Source: Bacillus sp. Marseille-Q1617
Lineage (GTDB): Bacteria > Bacillota > Bacilli > Bacillales > Bacillaceae_B
Assembly (NCBI RefSeq): GCF_903645295.1
Contig: NZ_CAHJXM010000003.1
Location: 744,001 to 808,000 of the forward strand
Reading direction: 5' to 3'
Length of the DNA: 64,000 bases
The notes beneath the pieces were generated by a model that saw only the letters and a list, made by a program, of their open reading frames with translations, made no database searches and was not told the origin of the DNA. Each line of letters starts with the position of its first letter. Position 1 is the stretch's first letter. Below, in pieces: positions 58,644-64,000 of this stretch. Position numbers and translations under genes: made by a program.

Positions 58644-59018
58644 ATGAACGGATATTTGATGGAAATACTGGCGAGAGATATCGTAAGGTCCCTTCCTTCA
58701 CGTAAAAGAGACATGTATCAGTTTGTCGTCCGGAGGGAAGATGAACTTGCCCGGCAGGCATCCACATCCGATGAATTCATGAGCCTGCTTATCCAGCACG
58801 CTCCCCACCGCCAGGCAGCGGATCACTATCAACTCACATTTGGACAATTCATGACGGAGATGAGGGAGATAGAAAAGGAGATTGACCGGCAGTTGAGCCG
58901 CAAGCTTCAGCAGGTGAAGTGGGTGGATTGTACGGATGTGATGGTAGGCGGGGAGCCTGAGTCGTTGGATAAGAAGTATTTTTATTTTTCGGTCGGGATG
59001 GGGTCTGTCAGGCGATGA
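58644..59018 (+). CDS. Hypothetical protein (124 aa)
   Basis: A charged, helical 124-aa cytoplasmic protein with no recognised domain; SLLIQHAPHRQAADHYQLTFGQFMTEMREIEKEIDRQLSRKL looks like a helix-turn-helix-plus-coiled-coil stretch. The GAAGAAAGG RBS supports ATG 58644. It lies after the ribosomal-protein operon terminator, so it is probably separately expressed. Confidence 0.6.
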   Translation: MNGYLMEILARDIVRSLPSRKRDMYQFVVRREDELARQASTSDEFMSLLIQHAPHRQAADHYQLTFGQFMTEMREIEKEIDRQLSRKLQQVKWVDCTDVMVGGEPESLDKKYFYFSVGMGSVRR

Positions 59019-59118
59019 GGCTGGGGCAGGTGTGCTTCACGGCACCGAAGGATTCTTAGGTTTTGGTGGGGAGGACATCGTTTTTCTCTAGAGGTTTCGG
59101 TGCGGAAGGACATCGTTT

Positions 59119-59281
59119 GATAATAAACGTTACAAATCGCTTATAATAAGAGCTATTTGGTCATAAATCCTGTGAATTGATAATAAACTAAAGCGGCTTC
59201 AGGTGATTCGATAATAAATTCTTCAAAACCGATAATAAATCTTCGGCTTTCGATAATAAATTCAAAGAATTCGATAATAAA
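59119..59281. repeat. Periodic array of GATAATAAA (21-bp period)
   Basis: GATAATAAA occurs at 59119, 59179, 59210, 59231, 59252 and 59273; the last four are exactly 21 bp apart. Degenerate copies lie near 59142 and 59159. Spacers between words vary. It fills the middle of a 420-bp gene-free gap (59019-59437). Confidence 0.83.
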
Positions 59282-59437
59282 AGAGCTGGCAGGCTGCTGA
59301 TTTTGTCCCATTTGACTTTAAAAAAGGTTTTTTCATAAAGATCAAATGATAAATAGAGCTGGAGCAACAATAAATAATGAAAAAATGTTAAATTTAGTGT
59401 GATTAAGGCTGAATTTAATTAAAAAGGGTGTGTGATT

Positions 59438-60067
59438 TTGACTGAATTCTGGGAATCGAGTTTTATACAAAATCAAACGATGTGGGGATTCGAACCTGCA
59501 GACTCGGCCATCAGGACGAAGGACTTTTTCCTTGAGAATAACGTGAAAGAAGTACTGATCCCCGGTATTGGATATGGTCGGAATGCGAAGGTCTTTATGG
59601 ACAGCGGAATGAAGGTCACGGGCATCGAGATTTCAAAAACAGCGATTGAACTGGCTAGGGAGAGCGGACTTGAGATTCCTATATTTCACGGGCCGGTATC
59701 CGATATGCCGTTTGAAAACAAACAGTACGACGGGATTTTCAGCTATGCACTTCTCCACTTGTTGAGTGAAGAGGAGAGAGAAAAGTTTATCAGGGACTGC
59801 TATGATCAGCTGAAACCCGGCGGATACATGGTGTTTACCACGATTTCTAAAGATGCCCCAATGTACGGAAAGGGCAGACAGCTCGGTGAGGATTATTTCG
59901 AGATCATGGAAGGTGTGAAAATGTACTTCTATGATAGGGAATCAATCGAGCGTGACTTCGCGGATGTTGATCTTGTGGAAGTGTCGGAGATTATGGAGCC
60001 TCATAAGAACGCGGAGGGGAAGCCGCCGTTTTCTTTTTTGGTGATTACATGCAGGAAACAATCATAA
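59438..60067 (+). CDS. Class I SAM-dependent methyltransferase
   Basis: A 209-aa methyltransferase. SAM-binding motif I is VLIPGIGYGRNAKVFMDSG; motif II is TGIEISKTAIELAR; a later motif is DQLKPGGYMVFTTISK. The WGFEPADSAI opening resembles TehB/thiopurine-methyltransferase-like enzymes. Substrate unknown. TTG 59438 is preferred over GTG 59432, as AAAAAGGGTG lies just upstream. Confidence 0.9.
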   Translation: MTEFWESSFIQNQTMWGFEPADSAIRTKDFFLENNVKEVLIPGIGYGRNAKVFMDSGMKVTGIEISKTAIELARESGLEIPIFHGPVSDMPFENKQYDGIFSYALLHLLSEEEREKFIRDCYDQLKPGGYMVFTTISKDAPMYGKGRQLGEDYFEIMEGVKMYFYDRESIERDFADVDLVEVSEIMEPHKNAEGKPPFSFLVITCRKQS

Positions 60068-60070
60068 GTG

Positions 60071-60100
60071 AAAAACCCAGACTTGATCTGGGTTTTTTTA
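60071..60100 (+). terminator. Intrinsic terminator
   Basis: AAAAACCCAG and CTGGGTTTTT form a 10-bp stem with T7. Confidence 0.9.
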
Positions 60101-60125
60101 TAGTTTTTACGTGACTGAAATCCCG

Positions 60126-60449
60126 TTATGGACCTGTCCCACAAGTAACTTCATATTTTTCATTTTCTAGCATATTTGTATAACATATTGATGCTGTCTC
60201 TCCCGTTGGACTATTGTGATCATACCAATATACATTGTAACGCTGCCCATAGTCTTCATCTTGATAATCTCCCTTTTTTATAAGTGCAAAAAAGTTTTGA
60301 TAGGGATGTCCATCCTTGTAAATGGCTTGTCTCAATGCAGACCTCGGCGTTTCATTATCGTGTACCGCTGGAGCTAACACTGGCGGTATCGTGATGATAA
60401 ACGCGAGCAAAAGCAGACCTGCTATGATATGCTTGGTTCTCTTTTTCAA
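60126..60449 (-). CDS. Hypothetical secreted protein (107 aa)
   Basis: A 107-aa protein with a basic N-terminus, a hydrophobic signal/anchor (IIAGLLLLAFIITIPPVLAPA) and a small polar domain with two Cys (SICYTN; EVTCGTG). No family is recognised. The TTG at 60449 follows AGAGGGGG. Convergent with the methyltransferase gene. Confidence 0.6.
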   Translation of the reverse strand: MKKRTKHIIAGLLLLAFIITIPPVLAPAVHDNETPRSALRQAIYKDGHPYQNFFALIKKGDYQDEDYGQRYNVYWYDHNSPTGETASICYTNMLENEKYEVTCGTGP

Positions 60450-60677
60450 ATTTCCCCCTCTATTCCCTAGTGTCCTAGACATTCTTTTAGAATATTGATT
60501 GTTATTTACAATTATACTACAAATCTAACTATATAATTTCTTTTATTTCGGATCACACAAACTGCGCAGCCTGTTTCAGAAGTTACATTCAATTCTTTCT
60601 AATGTGTTAACTCCTACAAAAATGGGGAACTAGTATAGAGGAAGGTTTACCAGAAGAATGAAAAAGGAGTGGAACAC

Positions 60678-61566
60678 ATGAATCAGAGTCAATTGGATCG
60701 AATGAAGAATGGTAAAGGATTTATTGCAGCGCTGGACCAGAGCGGCGGCAGTACACCTAAGGCATTGGCAGCGTATGGAGTGATGGAAGACTCCTATTCG
60801 AATGAGGACGAGATGTTTGATCAGGTGCATGAGATGCGCACGAGAATCATGACGTCTCCAGCTTTCAGTTCCGAGCACATCCTCGGAGTGATCCTGTTTG
60901 AGCAGACGATGGACAGCAAGGTGGAGAGGAAATATACGGCGGATTATCTGGCTGATCATGATATCGTCCCATTTTTAAAAGTGGATAAAGGTCTTGCTGA
61001 ACAAGAAAATGGCGTCCAGCTCATGAAGCCGAACCCGGATTTGGATGAGACGCTTCGCCGTGCCAATGAGCGGAATATTTTTGGCACCAAGATGCGGTCG
61101 GTCATCCATGAGCCGAATGAAGCGGGGATCAAGGCTGTGGTGGCAGCAATTCGAAATCGGCAAGAAAATCATCGCAGCCGATCTCGTTCCGATCATTGAG
61201 CCGGAAGTGAATATCCACAGTGAGAGCAAGGAAAAGTGCGAAGAAATCTTGCGGAAGGAAATCCTCAATCATTTGAATAATCTGTCCGAAAATGAAAACG
61301 TGATGCTGAAGCTCACGATTCCGACAAAGGCTAATGCCTACAAAGAATTGGTCGAGCATCCACGCGTGGTCCGGGTGGTTGCCCTCTCCGGAGGTTACTC
61401 CCGTGATGAAGCGAATGAGAAGCTGAAAGAAAACGATGGAATGATCGCCAGTTTCTCACGCGCACTGGCTGAGGAATTGAGGGTCAATCAGACGGGCGAA
61501 GAATTCGATAAAGCGATGAAGAGTGCGATCGAATCGATTTACGATGCTTCTGTTCATAAAAAATAA
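60678..61566 (+). pseudogene. fda: Class I fructose-bisphosphate aldolase, frameshifted
   Basis: A class I (Schiff-base) aldolase gene broken by one frameshift. The first frame (to 61199) holds [20 protein letters not shown] and [20 protein letters not shown]; the second holds [26 protein letters not shown] with the Lys and [20 protein letters not shown]. Fusing GTGGTGGC|CAGCAATTC needs two extra bases, consistent with a lost CA in a CACA run. Repaired length is about 296 aa, normal for the family. It cleaves fructose-1,6-bisphosphate. AAAGGAG upstream of ATG 60678 is intact. Real or sequencing indel unknown. Confidence 0.85.
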
Positions 61567-61576
61567 AGGGTTTTCG

Positions 61577-61615
61577 GCCTTCTGCTTCCTTAGGGGAGCG
61601 GAAGGCTTTTTTTAT
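61577..61615 (+). terminator. Intrinsic terminator
   Basis: GGCCTTCTGCTTCC and GGAGCGGAAGGCTT form a stem followed by T7. Confidence 0.85.
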
Positions 61616-61717
61616 GGCCATCCTGATCACCCCAGCTTTTTTTAATAGATTAAAGGATATCACCCTTCTTACTAGAACTTATATATAGGAAATAAATAGA
61701 AAAGGAGAATACTAGAT

Positions 61718-62674
61718 GTGAGTGATCAAATCATCCCGGCCATCATTGCCTTTATTTTAGTCGCTGTTCTGTCCCCGTTTTTCATTGCTCTGTTAAGAAA
61801 ATTAAAGCTCCTTCAGCCGATAAGGAAAGAGCTTCCTTCCAATCATCAGTTGAAAAAAGGGACTCCGTTAATGTTTGGGATCATTCTTTTAACAGGTATG
61901 ATCGTATCCATCCTATTTTCACCTACGCCAATCATGTATTTCTTGGCTGTGACGTATATTCTATTTGGATTTATCGGTTTTTTGGACGATTTCTGGAAAG
62001 CATCACGCCAGGATCCTTTAGGGGTATCGGGAAGGACCAAGCTTGTATTGCAATTCCTGTTTACGGGCTCACTGCTTTTCTACGTGATCAGCGAGCTGGG
62101 GATCGATACGGGAATACGGATTACGGAAAATGTCTCTTTCGATCTTCCGATGGTGGTCTATTTCATCGTGATCGCCTTGTTTGTTGTTGGGTCGGCGAAT
62201 GCCATCAATTTTACGGATGGCCTGGACGGGCTGTTAGGTGTGGTTGCCATCCCTACATACTTTTTCTTCTTTGTGATTTCAGACACCCCAGAGGTGAAGC
62301 TTTTTAGTTTGGTCATGATTGGATGCCTGCTCGGTTTTCTGATTTATAATCTATTCCCGGCAAAAGCGTTCATGGGAGATACGGGATCATTGGCGATAGG
62401 CGGATCGCTTTCATTTCTTGCCGTGATTGAGAAGGTGGAGGTGCTTATTCCACTGTTGTTTATCATCTATTTTGCCGAACAGCTTTCGGTGATTCTGCAG
62501 GTTGCCTCATTTAAAATGACAGGGAAGAGGATCTTCAGGATGACCCCGATTCATTTTCATTATGGGTTGAAATACGAGTGGTCCGAGAATACGATTGTGA
62601 CGGTGTTCGGGTTTGTTTCCTGGGTTTGTACGTTTATTTGTTTGGCTTATTGGAAATTTGTACTTTATCCCTAA
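61718..62674 (+). CDS. MraY-family glycosyltransferase (paralogue)
   Basis: A 318-aa membrane enzyme of the MraY/WecA/TagO phospho-sugar transferase superfamily with about ten helices. Catalytic Asp motif NFTDGLDGL, GDTGSLAIGG and the PIHFHY histidine motif are all present, and the overall order matches MraY (lipid I synthesis, UDP-MurNAc-pentapeptide to undecaprenyl phosphate). It is not in a dcw cluster, so it is a second copy or a relative acting on another sugar nucleotide. The GTG start follows AAAGGAG. Confidence 0.87.
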   Translation: MSDQIIPAIIAFILVAVLSPFFIALLRKLKLLQPIRKELPSNHQLKKGTPLMFGIILLTGMIVSILFSPTPIMYFLAVTYILFGFIGFLDDFWKASRQDPLGVSGRTKLVLQFLFTGSLLFYVISELGIDTGIRITENVSFDLPMVVYFIVIALFVVGSANAINFTDGLDGLLGVVAIPTYFFFFVISDTPEVKLFSLVMIGCLLGFLIYNLFPAKAFMGDTGSLAIGGSLSFLAVIEKVEVLIPLLFIIYFAEQLSVILQVASFKMTGKRIFRMTPIHFHYGLKYEWSENTIVTVFGFVSWVCTFICLAYWKFVLYP

Positions 62675-62780
62675 GGGGAAGTTTCTTCACAGAAATCAAT
62701 GTCTAAAGTCTTCGGCTAGTATGTTAGTTCTGATCTGAATTCTGGTTATATTTCTAATTCCAATGAAGGTGGGTTATCTA

Positions 62781-63869
62781 TTGAATAATACATTGACAGA
62801 TCTTTTGAACATTAAGTATCCAATCATTCAAGCACCTATGGCGGGTGGGGTCACAACTTCTCAATTGATCTCCGAGGTATCCAAATCCGGCGGCTTAGGA
62901 ATGATTGGAGCAGGTTATATGACTCCTGAGCAAATAAAAATACAATCGAGGGAAATCAAACAATTAACCAGGGGTACCTTTGGAATCAATTTATTCGTCC
63001 CTAATGAATTTACTTTCAATGATGAATCCATCACATTCGCCAATGAGAAATTAGCACATTTAAGAAAGGAACTACATGTTGGAGAACCTGAGCGTCTCGA
63101 CATTCCTCAGTTTAAACAAGTAGTAGCTTCTTTTAATGAACAAATCAACGTGGTGATGGAAGAAAAAATCCCTGTCTGTTCATTTACTTTTGGTATCCCT
63201 TCCGAGGAAATCATTCATGAGTTGAAACGGCAAAATATTATATTGATTGGAACAGCTGCCACTGTTTCGGAAGCAATTGAAATTGAAGACAAAGGGATGG
63301 ATATGGTGGTGGTTCAAGGAAGTGAAGCCGGCGGACATCGAGGAAACTTTATCAAGGACACTGAAGAAAGTTTAGTTGGATTAATGTCCCTTATTCCACA
63401 AGTAGTTGATTCTGTTAAAATCCCCGTCATTGCCGCTGGTGGGATTATGGACGGAAGGGGGTTGATGGCTTCCCTCTGCCTGGGAGCTCAAGGAGTCCAG
63501 ATGGGGACAGCATTTATAACGTGTGCTGAAAGTGGTGCTAATCGTCTGCATAAAGAGGCAATTCTACAAACCGAAGAAGATCACATCATCTTGACGCGTT
63601 CTTTTTCCGGTAAATGGGCAAGAGGTATAAAGAATAAATTCACGAGTGATATGCAGGAATGGGAAGCGCTATTGCCGGACTTCCCCATTCAGAATTCATT
63701 GACTAAAAGTATAAGAAAAGCATCTTCACTACAAGGCAAAGATGCTTTTATGTCCCTTTGGTCTGGGCAAAGTCCCAGATTAGCTAAAGAACAAAGCGTG
63801 TCGACACTGATCCATTCAATCGTTAAAGAAGCCAAAAGCATCCGGGAAGGGATGACACACCTTTCATGA
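62781..63869 (+). CDS. Nitronate monooxygenase (NMO/2-nitropropane dioxygenase)
   Basis: A 362-aa FMN-dependent TIM-barrel enzyme. PIIQAPMAGGVTT, GMIGAGYMTPE, VVVQGSEAGGHRG and PVIAAGGIMDGRGLMASLCLGAQGVQMGTAF are the classic NMO motifs. It detoxifies nitronates using oxygen. TTG 62781 is preferred because AAGGTGGG at 62766-62773 is correctly placed; ATG at 62763 is directly at the RBS. The last 130 bp of the window hold no gene. Confidence 0.93.
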   Translation: MNNTLTDLLNIKYPIIQAPMAGGVTTSQLISEVSKSGGLGMIGAGYMTPEQIKIQSREIKQLTRGTFGINLFVPNEFTFNDESITFANEKLAHLRKELHVGEPERLDIPQFKQVVASFNEQINVVMEEKIPVCSFTFGIPSEEIIHELKRQNIILIGTAATVSEAIEIEDKGMDMVVVQGSEAGGHRGNFIKDTEESLVGLMSLIPQVVDSVKIPVIAAGGIMDGRGLMASLCLGAQGVQMGTAFITCAESGANRLHKEAILQTEEDHIILTRSFSGKWARGIKNKFTSDMQEWEALLPDFPIQNSLTKSIRKASSLQGKDAFMSLWSGQSPRLAKEQSVSTLIHSIVKEAKSIREGMTHLS

Positions 63870-64000
63870 CGAAAGATATACCCTTGCTGATTCCCTGGAA
63901 TAAACTCTTTGTATGTGGGTGATGAAGAAAAAATGTGGAGATCAATCGTAAATGATTGCTTTCCCTTGTTCACGTAACTTTTTTAAAGAGGTAAGCATAT

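Noticed and set aside
61125..61160. Programmed frameshift in the aldolase
   Set aside because: No slippery motif, and a metabolic enzyme of this family is not known to use frameshifting.

Overview
The window reads as chromosomal DNA of a spore-forming, low-to-moderate G+C member of the Bacillaceae, probably of the Bacillus/Rossellomorea type (inference, no search run). Support: strong AGGAGG ribosome binding sites, frequent TTG/GTG starts, intrinsic hairpin-plus-T-run terminators after most genes, a YpuA/DUF1002 gene behind a SigM-like promoter, a gamma-type SASP candidate, an RsbR paralogue, a yybP-ykoY Mn riboswitch, Zur-box-controlled rpsN2-rpmE2, and a sacB-levB pair. No rRNA, tRNA, CRISPR array or prophage was recognised.

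Layout. 0-6 kb: PAS histidine kinase, ypuA, Gly/Tyr-rich protein, a large nested inverted repeat, two rhodaneses behind a CsoR/CstR-like operator, small membrane proteins, a PfpI/DJ-1 protein. 6-11.6 kb: repeat-rich gap, holin-like gene, ppiB, a structured RNA transcript (6S-like by shape), two NTF2-like proteins, an ABC exporter pair, a GNAT. 11.9-13.4 kb: a complete IS4-family element with 16-bp ends and a 9-bp target duplication, sitting inside a GC-rich palindromic repeat. 13.5-28.3 kb: ferritin-like/cupin fusion, an ABC-F ATPase with a leader/terminator region, RsbR paralogue, nucleotidyltransferase, M14 carboxypeptidase, VOC proteins, DUF2268 lipoprotein, fasciclin protein, GNAT and a frameshifted APH-type kinase. 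28.4-31.6 kb: TetR with twin operators plus an ABC exporter of one ATPase and two related permeases. 32.4-34.6 kb: SDR plus aldehyde dehydrogenase.

35.4-42.9 kb is the most coherent metabolic block: YesM-type sensor kinase, YesN-type AraC response regulator and an orphan sugar-binding lipoprotein, followed by levansucrase and a membrane-anchored GH32 levanase. No permeases are present and no SacY-type antiterminator site is seen, so this looks like a sensing module for levan/sucrose metabolism. 43.7-52 kb: Mn riboswitch and TerC-family exporter, PaiB, YitT, DinB, a sigma factor split by a -1 frameshift exactly at a lambda-type GGGAAAG heptamer with its DUF4179 anti-sigma gene, and an MFS exporter behind a leader peptide, hairpin and terminator. 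52.4-64 kb: SASP candidate, MDR oxidoreductase, BltD-like acetyltransferase, small membrane proteins, a large HEAT-like protein, rpsN2-rpmE2, methyltransferase, frameshifted class I aldolase, an MraY paralogue and a nitronate monooxygenase.

Notable cross-window patterns: (i) three intergenic arrays in which a short word recurs at a strict 20- or 21-bp period with a variable second half (31.9, 34.8, 59.2 kb); (ii) a family of GGCCCGTCCC...GTTAAC...GGGACGGGCC palindromes, one a perfect 52-bp palindrome; (iii) three frameshifted genes, two of which look like 2-bp losses in dinucleotide repeats; (iv) three resistance-type genes (ABC-F, MFS, BltD-like GNAT) that each have a short leader peptide and hairpin upstream.
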